This document shows, piece after piece, positions 41,841-49,869 of a stretch of DNA of 50,341 bases (the stretch's first letter is position 1; every line of letters begins with the position of its first letter). Position numbers and translations under genes: made by a program. Below the pieces are notes generated by a model. The model did no database searches, was not told where the DNA came from, and saw only the letters and a program-made list of their open reading frames with translations. The DNA is from an uncultured Phocaeicola sp. GTDB lineage: Bacteria > Bacteroidota > Bacteroidia > Bacteroidales > Bacteroidaceae. The stretch lies in NCBI GenBank assembly GCA_948579315.1, contig CAPAOL010000024.1:1-50341 (forward strand), written 5' to 3'.

Positions 41841-43131
41841 ACAGTTACATAGTATCATTGGAATCTGGACAAACGCCTGCCGTTTTTTGCTGGCGGCAGT
41901 ATTTATATTTTCCGGTTTTGTCAAAGCGGTAGATCCGCTGGGTACCCAATATAAAATTCAGGATTATTTGGAGGTTTTCGGTTGGGCTGCTTCGGTGCCT
42001 GCCTTTCTTCCGTTTCTGGCGTCTGTATTGCAGGCAATGGTCGAGTTTTGTTTAGGAGTATATCTTTTGTTTGGTATCCGCAGGAGAATGACCACCTTGT
42101 TTGTTGTGCTTATCATGGGGGTGATGACTCCGCTCACCTTATGGTTGGCTCTTTCCAATCCGATATCGGATTGTGGATGTTTCGGTGATGCTGTGACTTT
42201 GACTAATTGGGAAACTTTTGGGAAGAATGTACTTTTGTTGATAGCGGCGGTGTCCGTTTTTAAATGGGGAAACCGTATAACTCCTTTGGTGACCAAGCGT
42301 TTCGATTGGTTGGTGGCTATGTATACGTTTCTCTATATTTCGGGGATGACTTTGTATTGCTACCGTGAGTTGCCTGTCTTTGATTTCCGCCCTTATCATA
42401 TCGGGGCAGATATACGTAAAGGGATGGAAATTCCGGAAGGAGAGAAGCCTACTGTTTATGAGACCCGTTTTATTCTTCAAAAAGATGGAGTGGAGAAAGA
42501 GTTTACATTAGAAAATTATCCTGATAGCACATGGACTTTTGTGGATTCCAAAACGATGGTGAAGGAACAAGGATACGAACCGCCTATTCATGACTTTTCC
42601 ATTATTCGTCAAGAAGACGGGGAAGATATAACCGATGAAGTACTGGATGATGATAATTATACCTTTCTGTTGGTGGCGCATCAGCTGAGCCAGGCGGATG
42701 ATAGTACCATTGACCTGATAAATGAACTGTATGATTATAGTGTGGAGCATGGATATCAATTCTATTGTCTTACCTCATCACCCGATAGTGATATTGAAGA
42801 CTGGCAGGAGCGTACGGGAGCCGAGTATCCTTTCTGCCTGATGGATGACATTACACTGAAAACCATGATACGCTCTAATCCCGGACTGATGTTGCTGAAG
42901 AACGGAGTGGTTATAAACAAGTGGAGTGTGAATAGTCTGCCCGATGAATATGTGCTGACCGACAGGCTGGAAAAACTGCCTTTGGCACAAATCAATGAAA
43001 AGACTTTCAGTCATAAAGTGGTGCTGGTATTGGCATGGTTTGTCTTTCCGTTGTTGTTTTTCAGCATGGTGGATGTCATTTGGGAGCATTTTCATAGGAA
43101 AAAGAAATTGAAAGAGAATCGAACAAAATAA
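41830..43131 (+). CDS. DoxX/MauE-like membrane protein with periplasmic thioredoxin-like part (BT_3928-type)
   Basis: The 433-residue protein starts at TTG 41830 inside the previous gene; no ATG is available before about residue 70. Four N-terminal membrane helices (CRFLLAAVFIFSGFVKAVD, VLIMGVMTPLTLWLAL and others) include the conserved NPISDCGCFGDA with a Cys pair, as in MauE-type proteins. A large soluble region (~190-400) has a thioredoxin-like look (YQFYCLTSSPDSDIEDWQER, LLKNGVVINKW), and a final helix (VLVLAWFVFPLLFFSMV) ends it. It may handle thiol-disulphide exchange; not proven. It lies directly before tpiA. Confidence 0.85.
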   Translation: MESKQLHSIIGIWTNACRFLLAAVFIFSGFVKAVDPLGTQYKIQDYLEVFGWAASVPAFLPFLASVLQAMVEFCLGVYLLFGIRRRMTTLFVVLIMGVMTPLTLWLALSNPISDCGCFGDAVTLTNWETFGKNVLLLIAAVSVFKWGNRITPLVTKRFDWLVAMYTFLYISGMTLYCYRELPVFDFRPYHIGADIRKGMEIPEGEKPTVYETRFILQKDGVEKEFTLENYPDSTWTFVDSKTMVKEQGYEPPIHDFSIIRQEDGEDITDEVLDDDNYTFLLVAHQLSQADDSTIDLINELYDYSVEHGYQFYCLTSSPDSDIEDWQERTGAEYPFCLMDDITLKTMIRSNPGLMLLKNGVVINKWSVNSLPDEYVLTDRLEKLPLAQINEKTFSHKVVLVLAWFVFPLLFFSMVDVIWEHFHRKKKLKENRTK

Positions 43132-43161
43132 TTTCATTAACCCTTTAATAAAACAAACAAA

Positions 43162-43917
43162 ATGAGAAAAAACATTGTTGCAGGAAACTGGAAAATGAAC
43201 AAGAACCTTCAGGAAGGTATTGCTCTGGCAAAAGAATTGAATGAAGCTTTGGCTGCTGACAAACCTAATTGTGATGTGGTAATCTGTACTCCGTTTATTC
43301 ACTTGGCTTCTGTTACTCCTATTGTTGACAAGGCTGTAATTGGTGTAGGTGCAGAAAACTGTGCAGATAAAGTATCAGGTGCATATACCGGTGAGGTTTC
43401 TGCTGAAATGGTAGCTTCTACAGGTGCTGAATATGTAATTCTGGGTCACTCGGAACGTCGTGCTTACTATCACGAAACTGTGGAAATCCTGGAAGAAAAA
43501 GTTAAATTGGCTTTGGCTAATAACTTGAAGCCTATCTTCTGCATCGGTGAGGTATTGGAAGAGCGTGAAGCTAACAAACAAAATGAAGTAGTTGCTGCTC
43601 AGTTGGCATCGGTATTCTCTTTGTCTGCCGAAGATTTTAGTAAGATTATCTTGGCTTACGAACCGGTTTGGGCTATTGGTACAGGTAAGACTGCTACTGC
43701 TGAACAGGCTCAGGAAATCCACGCGTTTATCCGTTCTTTGATTGCCGACAAGTATGGTAAAGAAGTTGCTGATAATACTTCAATCCTTTATGGTGGAAGC
43801 TGCAAGCCTTCTAATGCTAAAGAATTGTTTGCTAACCCTGACGTAGACGGTGGCTTGATTGGTGGTGCTGCTTTGAAAGTTGTTGACTTCAAAGGTATTA
43901 TCGATGCATTCAAATAA
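43162..43917 (+). CDS. tpiA: Triosephosphate isomerase
   Basis: The 251-residue barrel has all active-site parts: NWKMN (N9, K11), LGHSERR (H96), AYEPVWAIGTGKTATAEQAQ with the catalytic Glu, and YGGSCKPSNAKEL. It interconverts glyceraldehyde 3-phosphate and dihydroxyacetone phosphate. The codon use is the strongly biased kind seen in highly expressed genes. An inverted repeat follows. Confidence 0.97.
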   Translation: MRKNIVAGNWKMNKNLQEGIALAKELNEALAADKPNCDVVICTPFIHLASVTPIVDKAVIGVGAENCADKVSGAYTGEVSAEMVASTGAEYVILGHSERRAYYHETVEILEEKVKLALANNLKPIFCIGEVLEEREANKQNEVVAAQLASVFSLSAEDFSKIILAYEPVWAIGTGKTATAEQAQEIHAFIRSLIADKYGKEVADNTSILYGGSCKPSNAKELFANPDVDGGLIGGAALKVVDFKGIIDAFK

Positions 43918-43923
43918 TTAATT

Positions 43924-43999
43924 TCATCACAGATTACTCAAGCTTACACAGATAAAGAATCATAAAATCGTCTGTGGAAATCTGAGTAATCTGTGATGA
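43924..43999. repeat. 17-bp perfect inverted repeat built of ATCTGTG motifs
   Basis: TCATCACAGATTACTCA (43924-43940) is the exact reverse complement of 43983-43999. Inside, ACACAGAT and TCTGTGG pair less well. No T-run follows. I recall similar hairpins rich in ATCTGTG/CACAGAT scattered between Bacteroides genes, so an interspersed intergenic repeat is likely; I cannot check copies. Confidence 0.7.
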
Positions 44000-44022
44000 T
44001 TTACTTAAATTCATAAAACGAC

Positions 44023-44481
44023 ATGAGATACATTTTTATCCTACTCTTTTTGAGTCTCGGACTTTCCGCTTTGGCACAGCAGAACATAGTAGAAAGCTTG
44101 CAGCGTAACCGTGCCGGAGAAGGTACTGTAACCATCCGTCAAGATCCTAAAATAACAGGCTTGATTGGTAGTATCTATACAGGAAATGTTACGGGAGGTG
44201 AGCAGAAAATGTTGAAAGCCAGAGGGTATCGGGTTCAGGTCTATGCAGGAAACAATTCGCGGGTGGCTCGTAATGAAGCTAATAATGTGGCTGCCAAGGT
44301 GAAAGAGGAGTTTCCCGATATGCCTGTCTATGCCTATTTCCAGCCTCCTCGTTGGCTGTGTCGTGTAGGTGATTTCCGCAGTATTGAGGAAGCGGATGCC
44401 GCCATGCGCCGTCTGAAGGCTACCGGTGTTTTTAAAGAAGTATCTATTGTTCGTGAACAAATTAATATTCCCCTGGACTAA
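44023..44481 (+). CDS. SPOR-domain protein
   Basis: The 152-residue protein has a signal peptide ending ALAQ, a short linker, and a C-terminal SPOR domain (~70-145; GYRVQVYAGNNSRVARNEAN, WLCRVGDFRSIEEADAAMRR). SPOR domains bind peptidoglycan stripped of stem peptides at division sites. It lies 4 bp before folE and downstream of tpiA. Confidence 0.88.
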   Translation: MRYIFILLFLSLGLSALAQQNIVESLQRNRAGEGTVTIRQDPKITGLIGSIYTGNVTGGEQKMLKARGYRVQVYAGNNSRVARNEANNVAAKVKEEFPDMPVYAYFQPPRWLCRVGDFRSIEEADAAMRRLKATGVFKEVSIVREQINIPLD

Positions 44482-44485
44482 TAAC

Positions 44486-45079
44486 ATGGAAGAACTATTG
44501 CATCCCGAATGGTCAGCAGAGAAAATTGAACAGTTGAAAGGCCATTATCAGAGTATTTTATCCCTATTGGGTGAAGATGTAGAAAGAGAAGGATTGCTGA
44601 AAACTCCTGAGCGCGTAGCCAAAGCTATGCTGACATTGACACGCGGTTATGAACAAGATCCGCATGCCATTTTGTTGGGAGCTAAATTCAAAGAAGAGTA
44701 TAGTCAGATGGTTATCGTGAAAGATATTGATTTCTTCTCTTTGTGCGAACACCATATGCTTCCGTTTTATGGAAAGGCACATGTTGCTTATATTCCCAAT
44801 GGTTATATCACCGGTTTGAGTAAGATTGCCCGGGTAGTGGATGTGTTTTCTCATCGGTTGCAGGTACAGGAACGTATGACACTGCAAATAAAAGAATGTA
44901 TTCAGGAAACCTTGAATCCGCTGGGAGTGATGGTAGTGGTCGAAGCCAAGCACATGTGCATGCAGATGCGCGGGGTGGAGAAACAAAATGCCATTACTAC
45001 TACTTCTGATTTCACTGGTGCGTTTAACCAGGCTAAAACACGTGAGGAATTTATGAATTTGATACGGCATAACCGATAA
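44486..45079 (+). CDS. folE: GTP cyclohydrolase I
   Basis: The ATG at 44486 gives 197 residues; the frame is open further upstream but overlaps the SPOR gene. Zinc and substrate residues are in SLCEHHMLPFYGKAHVAYIP (C87, H90), GLSKIARVVDVFSHRLQVQE and KHMCMQMRGVEKQNAITTTS. It converts GTP to dihydroneopterin triphosphate, the first step to folate. Convergent with dnaG, 12 bp apart. Confidence 0.95.
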   Translation: MEELLHPEWSAEKIEQLKGHYQSILSLLGEDVEREGLLKTPERVAKAMLTLTRGYEQDPHAILLGAKFKEEYSQMVIVKDIDFFSLCEHHMLPFYGKAHVAYIPNGYITGLSKIARVVDVFSHRLQVQERMTLQIKECIQETLNPLGVMVVVEAKHMCMQMRGVEKQNAITTTSDFTGAFNQAKTREEFMNLIRHNR

Positions 45080-45091
45080 GGAGTTATGCCT

Positions 45092-47167
45092 TTATTTTAG
45101 TACTACCCGGTCGCCGGCACGCTTGGCCATAATTTTTTGTAATTCACTTAATTCTTTAAAGTGGGCCATAACTTCAAGGCATTTATCGGCATTGGCTACT
45201 ACTTCAGGTTTGTTCAATGCTTGCAGCGTATATTTCATATCCTCTTCTAATATGGCAAGTTTGAAGTCGATAAGTTGGTGCGGTACCAATTCGTGTAAGC
45301 GTTCTTCATCTTTAACCATCGCTTGTGAATTGCTTTTACTCAGTTGGTAACGATCATTTATCATATCTGCCGCCAGTTTGCTGATTGTAGGATCGGGATG
45401 AGCCAGAAAATAACGCTCTGCCGTGAAGTTGGGGTCATGCAGATGAGCTTCTGCTTCTGCCAGTATTTTCCGGTGCAACGGATTATGGAACTGTAATTCA
45501 TCCTGTTTCAAATCCATAGAAATATATTCTATCACAGTAAGAGGAGTTTCCGTATTTTCTTCCGTTTCTACATAGCACATGACTTTCTCTCCGTGGCGTA
45601 TCAAAGTTTGAAGCAGTAACTGCTCTTTTACATAAAAAACGTACTTTTCCCGTCCTTCTTGGGGAATATACGATTGATATCCCGCTTCTGCTTCTGCAGG
45701 AGGAAACGGAGGGGGAACATTATCATCCACGCCTAGGGTGGGCATATCGGCAGGAGGTATGCTGCCGGCAGGAAAAGGAGTATCCGCTGGAGGCAGAGAG
45801 CCGGTAGTGGCGGATGCGTCTTTTTCTTTCTTGATTTGTTCCAGATAGTTATCATCCCGTTGAAGCAGATGCTTTTTGATCTCGTCTAAAATAATTTGCT
45901 CGTTTACGTTCAAGAGGGTAGCACATTCTGTCAAGCAGGTATATCGAATTACTTTATCCGGAATCAGTCCGATACTTCGTGCCATGTCCGATATCAATCC
46001 GGCCCGTTTGATGGGGTCCCTTTGTGCGTCTTTTAGTAAAAGGTTGGTCTTGAAACGGATAAAGTTCTCTTCGTGATCATCAATGTATTTTCTGAATTCC
46101 GTGGCATTGTGTTTTCTGGAAAAACTATCGGGATCATCTCCGTCAGGCAGAAGCAGCACTTTGATATTCATGCCTTCTGCAAGTAACATATCGATGCCTC
46201 GGATACTTGCTTTTATACCGGCTTCGTCACCATCATATAATAAGGTGATATTGGAGGTGAAGCGGTGTAGCAACCGGATTTGTTGTTCGCTCAATGCTGT
46301 ACCCGAGTTGGCCACCACATTCTCCAGCCCGCACTGGTGCATGGCAATTACATCGGTGTATCCTTCTACCATGTAAACACAGTCGGCTTTTACAATGGCA
46401 GCTTTAGCCTGATAAATGCCATATAGTTCTTTTCGTTTACTGAAGATTTCGGATTCGGGCGAATTGACGTATTTTTGGTTTACTCCCTTGGTACGGCTGT
46501 CCAGTACACGTCCGCCGAAGCCAAGCACTTTTCCGCTGATGTTAAACCATGGAAATATCACACGTCCCCAAAAACGGTCGCGTAAACTGCCATCTTCTTT
46601 TTCGTAGCATAGTCCGGTCTTGAGCAAAAATTCTTTTTTATATCCTTTTCGCATGGCTTCTTGTGCCAATGCGTCAGGAGCGGTAGTGCTGTATCCCAAT
46701 TGGAATTTCTTGACAATATCGTCACGGATGCCCCGTTGGCGGAAATAAGACATGGCAATGGCTTTTCCGTCAGCGTGATTGTAGAGGATATTTTGAAAAT
46801 AATCGCGGGCAAACTCATTGACAACAAAGAGACTTTCCCGTATATTTTGTACTTGTTTCTCCTCATCGGTCAATTCGCGTTCCTTTATTTCTATATTGTA
46901 TTTCTTTGCCAGCCAGCGTAGTGCTTCGGGATAGGTCATCTGCTCGTGTTCCATAACGAAATGGACAGCATTTCCACCTTTGCCACAGGCGAAGCATTTG
47001 CATAATCCTTTGGCCGGTGATACATAGAATGAAGGGGTTTTGTCATCATGGAATGGACAAAGTCCGACAAAATTCACACCGCGTTTCCGCAGAGTGACAA
47101 ACTCGGATACCACATCTACAATTTGTGCGGCATCCAGTATCCGGTCTATGGTGGGTTGGTCTATCAT
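45092..47167 (-). CDS. dnaG: DNA primase
   Basis: The 691-residue protein starts with a CHC2 zinc finger (C37, H40, C58, C61), followed by the catalytic core with the TOPRIM motif VEGYTDVIAMHQ and LLYDGDEAGIKAS. An unusual low-complexity linker (~449-497) with two PPAD repeats and PPPFPPAEAEAG separates the core from the C-terminal helicase-binding domain. It makes RNA primers at the replication fork. The gene lies just after the mdh terminator with a TATCTTCG box 9 bp before the ATG. Confidence 0.95.
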   Translation of the reverse strand: MIDQPTIDRILDAAQIVDVVSEFVTLRKRGVNFVGLCPFHDDKTPSFYVSPAKGLCKCFACGKGGNAVHFVMEHEQMTYPEALRWLAKKYNIEIKERELTDEEKQVQNIRESLFVVNEFARDYFQNILYNHADGKAIAMSYFRQRGIRDDIVKKFQLGYSTTAPDALAQEAMRKGYKKEFLLKTGLCYEKEDGSLRDRFWGRVIFPWFNISGKVLGFGGRVLDSRTKGVNQKYVNSPESEIFSKRKELYGIYQAKAAIVKADCVYMVEGYTDVIAMHQCGLENVVANSGTALSEQQIRLLHRFTSNITLLYDGDEAGIKASIRGIDMLLAEGMNIKVLLLPDGDDPDSFSRKHNATEFRKYIDDHEENFIRFKTNLLLKDAQRDPIKRAGLISDMARSIGLIPDKVIRYTCLTECATLLNVNEQIILDEIKKHLLQRDDNYLEQIKKEKDASATTGSLPPADTPFPAGSIPPADMPTLGVDDNVPPPFPPAEAEAGYQSYIPQEGREKYVFYVKEQLLLQTLIRHGEKVMCYVETEENTETPLTVIEYISMDLKQDELQFHNPLHRKILAEAEAHLHDPNFTAERYFLAHPDPTISKLAADMINDRYQLSKSNSQAMVKDEERLHELVPHQLIDFKLAILEEDMKYTLQALNKPEVVANADKCLEVMAHFKELSELQKIMAKRAGDRVVLK

Positions 47168-47175
47168 TGCGAGTG

Positions 47176-47183
47176 CGAAGATA
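47176..47183 (-). promoter_or_regulatory. -7-like box TATCTTCG for dnaG
   Basis: A one-mismatch version of TAnnTTTG, 8 bases before the dnaG start. It would give a nearly leaderless mRNA, so confidence is modest. Confidence 0.45.
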
Positions 47184-47187
47184 CAAA

Positions 47188-47223
47188 AAAAACATCGCCA
47201 AGGGTGAACCCGGCGATGTTTTT
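47188..47223. terminator. Terminator between mdh and dnaG
   Basis: A 12-bp perfect stem (47188-47199 with 47212-47223) containing CATCGCC/GGCGATG, with an inner GGG/CCC extension, is flanked by an A-run on the left, which is the T-run on the minus strand. It ends the mdh transcript just before the dnaG promoter box. Confidence 0.85.
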
Positions 47224-47244
47224 AACGGAATATTGTAATCAGAA

Positions 47245-48246
47245 TTATTTAATATAAGGATTCAGTTTGTTCCATTCGGAAACTGGAGGAAGTACTCCCA
47301 TAGCAATCACTTCATCACGCAAAGCACAAAGGTGTGCATAACTTTTTTCTAATGCGGCTTCTTCTTCGGGCGTGCCTTTCACTTCTTTTAAGTGGCAGCC
47401 ATCCTTGGTGATGGAAGTTTCCCAGGCCATCATGATATGGTCGAACTTACCATTGGATACGTAAGTTCCTGCAGGCCAGCGGAATGGTTTTCCTCCCATA
47501 GCGGCGGCAATCATTTCGATAGAAACATAGGACGGGCTTTGGAAAGAAGAGCGGCCGCGCAGGTTGATGATGTTTGCACCGCCTTTAGTTACTTTTTGTT
47601 GTATTTCGGTCCATTGTTCTTTTGTCAAAGCATCAGTGCCGATGATATCAAGTAATGCTTTTCCGTTTACTTTAGCGGTAGAAGCATAAACAGCCATCTG
47701 CTCACCATGACCGCCATACGTGCGGCAGTTTTCTACGTTATCCATAGCGATGCCGAAATGCTTGGACAATTCGCTGCGCAAGCGTGTAGAGTCAAGAGCG
47801 GCAAGGGTTGTAACTTGTGATGGTTTCAAACCTGAATATAATAAGGTGATCAGACCGGTGATATCAGCCGGATTGAAAATAACCACGATATGTTTTACGT
47901 CCGGACAGTAGGCCTTTACATTTTTTCCGAATTCTTCAGCGATGGCTGCGTTTCCTTTCAGCAAGTCTTCACGGGTCATGCCGGCTTTACGTGCCGCACC
48001 ACCTGAGTTTACAATATATTTAGCATCGGTCAAAGCTTCCTTGATATCGGAAGTGAATGTGATGTTCATGCCTTCGAAACCGCAATGGTATAGTTCTTCT
48101 GCCACACCTTCCAGACCGGGAGCGTATGGGTCATACAAACAAATATTGGGAGTAAGACCCATCATGATAGCAGTTTGAGCCATGTTCGATCCAATCATTC
48201 CGGCAGCGCCTACGATTGTCAGCTTTTCATTCGTTACAAATTCCAT
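47245..48246 (-). CDS. mdh: Malate dehydrogenase
   Basis: The 333-residue lactate/malate dehydrogenase-family protein has the NAD-binding loop TIVGAAGMIGSNMAQTA, substrate arginines in GGAARKAGMTREDLL, VVIFNPADITG, the region ALDSTRLRSELSKHFG and the catalytic His in RTYGGHGEQM. It interconverts malate and oxaloacetate, part of the reductive route to succinate and propionate in these anaerobes. Promoter at 48315-48322 and a strong terminator point to a single-gene unit. Confidence 0.93.
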   Translation of the reverse strand: MEFVTNEKLTIVGAAGMIGSNMAQTAIMMGLTPNICLYDPYAPGLEGVAEELYHCGFEGMNITFTSDIKEALTDAKYIVNSGGAARKAGMTREDLLKGNAAIAEEFGKNVKAYCPDVKHIVVIFNPADITGLITLLYSGLKPSQVTTLAALDSTRLRSELSKHFGIAMDNVENCRTYGGHGEQMAVYASTAKVNGKALLDIIGTDALTKEQWTEIQQKVTKGGANIINLRGRSSFQSPSYVSIEMIAAAMGGKPFRWPAGTYVSNGKFDHIMMAWETSITKDGCHLKEVKGTPEEEAALEKSYAHLCALRDEVIAMGVLPPVSEWNKLNPYIK

Positions 48247-48314
48247 AATTCTATTATTTAAAGTTTGTATAATATAAACACTTTTGTGGGAGAGGATGTT
48301 CTCTCTTCCGGGTA

Positions 48315-48322
48315 CAAATTTA
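48315..48322 (-). promoter_or_regulatory. -7 box TAAATTTG for mdh
   Basis: An exact minus-strand TAnnTTTG match giving a leader of about 60 nt before the mdh ATG. Confidence 0.5.
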
Positions 48323-48350
48323 CAAAACCTTTTATTATGGTGTTTATTCT

Positions 48351-48390
48351 AAAAAATTATATGGGATAATAGAAAGTTATCCCATATAAT
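48351..48390 (-). terminator. Terminator of the winged-helix regulator operon
   Basis: Perfect 14-bp arms (48356-48369 and 48377-48390) with a 7-nt loop. On the minus strand a run of six T follows at once. It lies about 100 bases after the regulator stop. Confidence 0.8.
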
Positions 48391-48489
48391 CATCTTGGGA
48401 TGGTAAGTTCCAGAATACTTGTCAATCAAGATGTTAAACAGTATTTATTCAAACAGGTTTGTGGATGTGACAAATAATGATATGATTTG

Positions 48490-48780
48490 TTATGTATTGA
48501 TGTTTATATAGCTTTTTAATGCGTCTACATATTCTTCAAAGGCTTCAAGCCCTTTTAGTGTAATCTTACAAATGGTACAAGGCATTTTTCCCTTGAAAGT
48601 CTTGATGACTTCTACATAGCCAGCCTTGTTCAGCTTGTCTATTTGCACACTCAGATTACCTGCCGTCGCTCCTGTCTGTTGTTTCAGATAGCTGAACTCG
48701 GCCTCTTCCACTGAAACCAGTATGGACATCACGGCAAGTCTCAGTTCGGAATGTAGTAATGGATTCAATTCTTTGAACAT
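48490..48780 (-). CDS. Winged-helix transcriptional regulator
   Basis: The ATG at 48780 gives 96 residues, the normal size for these MarR/ArsR-like single-domain regulators; an upstream in-frame ATG (48819) would overlap the previous gene. The fold is visible in LLHSELRLAVMSILVSVEE, FSYLKQQTGATAGNLSVQID (recognition helix) and the wing TFKGKMPCTICKITLKG. It follows a multi-pass membrane protein gene by 10 bp. The -7 box TAACTTTG ends just 5 bases before its ATG. It probably controls this small operon. Confidence 0.85.
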   Translation of the reverse strand: MFKELNPLLHSELRLAVMSILVSVEEAEFSYLKQQTGATAGNLSVQIDKLNKAGYVEVIKTFKGKMPCTICKITLKGLEAFEEYVDALKSYININT

Positions 48781-48785
48781 AGGCG

Positions 48786-48793
48786 CAAAGTTA
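48786..48793 (-). promoter_or_regulatory. -7 box TAACTTTG containing the upstream stop codon
   Basis: The first three bases (TAA) are the stop codon of the membrane protein gene. The box ends 5 bases before the regulator ATG, so transcription would begin at or near the start codon (leaderless). Confidence 0.5.
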
Positions 48794-49378
48794 CGATTTT
48801 TTTTGTTTACGGGCAGCATGATTCAATACATGTCCCGGAATAACCATCATGAAAATAAAGACAGGAGCGAAGATTAATATCTGGTTTGGACCTGGATAAA
48901 AAAGGCATCCGATGGAGCTTAACGCTCCCAGTGTGCCGCAAATAGTGACAGTTTTATAACCTACCACCAGTCCTGTTAGTGTAGTCCCCATGCCCATCAG
49001 CAGAAGGATTATGAACAGGATGGGAAGTTGCCAGAAAAACATGGCGAGCATGGATATCAGAAAGCCGGTTATGCCGAATACCAACCAAATATAATTGATT
49101 ACTTTGTCCAAATGAGTCTTGATACCCGGCTGCTGATTACGTGTAGAGAGGTAAGTTCCTGTTCCTGCGATGATAGGGAGTAAGAACCATAGGTATTGCC
49201 AATAATAATTTCTGGTAGTTACTACCAGAAACCAGATCAGCAGGCTGACAAAGAGGGTGGTATATCCCCAAAAGAGGAATGGCATGCCACAATTGGTTTC
49301 TAGCCTGTTTTTTGTATTCTGAATCATTTGAGCGATGAGTTCCAAACTCTCTTTCTCATTCAATTTTCTTTCTTCCAT
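48791..49378 (-). CDS. Multi-pass membrane protein of unknown function
   Basis: The ATG at 49378 (MEERKLNEKESLELIAQMIQ) gives 195 residues; the frame is open further upstream but would overlap the 2TM gene. A soluble helix of ~35 residues is followed by about six hydrophobic segments (FWGYTTLFVSLLIWFLVV, YLWFLLPIIAGTGTYL, LVFGITGFLISMLAMFF, LFIILLLMGMGTTLTGLVV, and two more). Position next to a 2TM protein and a winged-helix regulator suggests a small membrane-sensing module. No catalytic motif is seen. Confidence 0.82.
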   Translation of the reverse strand: MEERKLNEKESLELIAQMIQNTKNRLETNCGMPFLFWGYTTLFVSLLIWFLVVTTRNYYWQYLWFLLPIIAGTGTYLSTRNQQPGIKTHLDKVINYIWLVFGITGFLISMLAMFFWQLPILFIILLLMGMGTTLTGLVVGYKTVTICGTLGALSSIGCLFYPGPNQILIFAPVFIFMMVIPGHVLNHAARKQKKS

Positions 49379-49407
49379 ACTGTTTTTTCTTTTTAGTTTG
49401 TGATTGA

Positions 49408-49656
49408 TTAATATTTGATGCTTTTTTCTATGGCTGTCATCAGCAAGCTGATTCCCCAGCCTGCTATCACCCATAGTACCCACCAGTAGTGTGGACTGGT
49501 AAACCAGTTTATAGCTATAAGAAACAGGTTTATTACCACATAATAGACTAATGACCAAGTGAGCCAATTCCAAAAATGACGGGCACTTTGCCGGCATGCT
49601 GCTTCGATTTGTTCCTGGGTTGGAACTGTCTTTTCGTTGTTTTGGTTTGTTTTCAT
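49408..49656 (-). CDS. 2TM-domain protein
   Basis: The 82-residue protein has a short polar N-terminus, RQSARHFWNWLTWSLVYYVV and WWVLWVIAGWGISLLMTAI as two membrane hairpin helices, the typical 2TM domain often found beside LytTR-type or winged-helix regulators. The Trp-rich membrane edges are characteristic. It lies 29 bp before the multi-pass membrane gene, in the same direction. Confidence 0.8.
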   Translation of the reverse strand: MKTNQNNEKTVPTQEQIEAACRQSARHFWNWLTWSLVYYVVINLFLIAINWFTSPHYWWVLWVIAGWGISLLMTAIEKSIKY

Positions 49657-49672
49657 AGGCTTTATTTCTTAC

Positions 49673-49792
49673 TTATGGTGATATAAAGTTAGTGGTCTGT
49701 GCTATACTTTCAGTAGCAAATCTCGGAATAGCTAGTGTGGCACATGCCAGGATAGTGGCACGCTTCTTGTAAAATATTGTGTTTGTTTTCAT
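49673..49792 (-). CDS. Mini-ORF (39 aa) with signal-peptide character
   Basis: It begins MKTNTIFYKKRATILACATL and ends at TAA 49673-49675. A basic start, a hydrophobic stretch and SIAQ resemble a signal peptide with only eight residues after it. It lies 16 bp upstream of the 2TM gene and about 55 bp after a -7 box, so it would be the operon's first gene. It may be a leader peptide, a small secreted peptide, or the surviving start of a lost exported protein. Confidence 0.4.
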   Translation of the reverse strand: MKTNTIFYKKRATILACATLAIPRFATESIAQTTNFISP

Positions 49793-49847
49793 TGTTATGA
49801 TGCTTTATAGGTTGAATGACAAAAGTTTATTTTACTTAAATACTTTA

Positions 49848-49855
49848 CAAATGTA
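49848..49855 (-). promoter_or_regulatory. -7 box TACATTTG for the 2TM operon
   Basis: An exact minus-strand TAnnTTTG match, about 55 bp upstream of the mini-ORF, in an AT-rich stretch. Confidence 0.5.
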
Positions 49856-49869
49856 ATATAGTTTATAAT

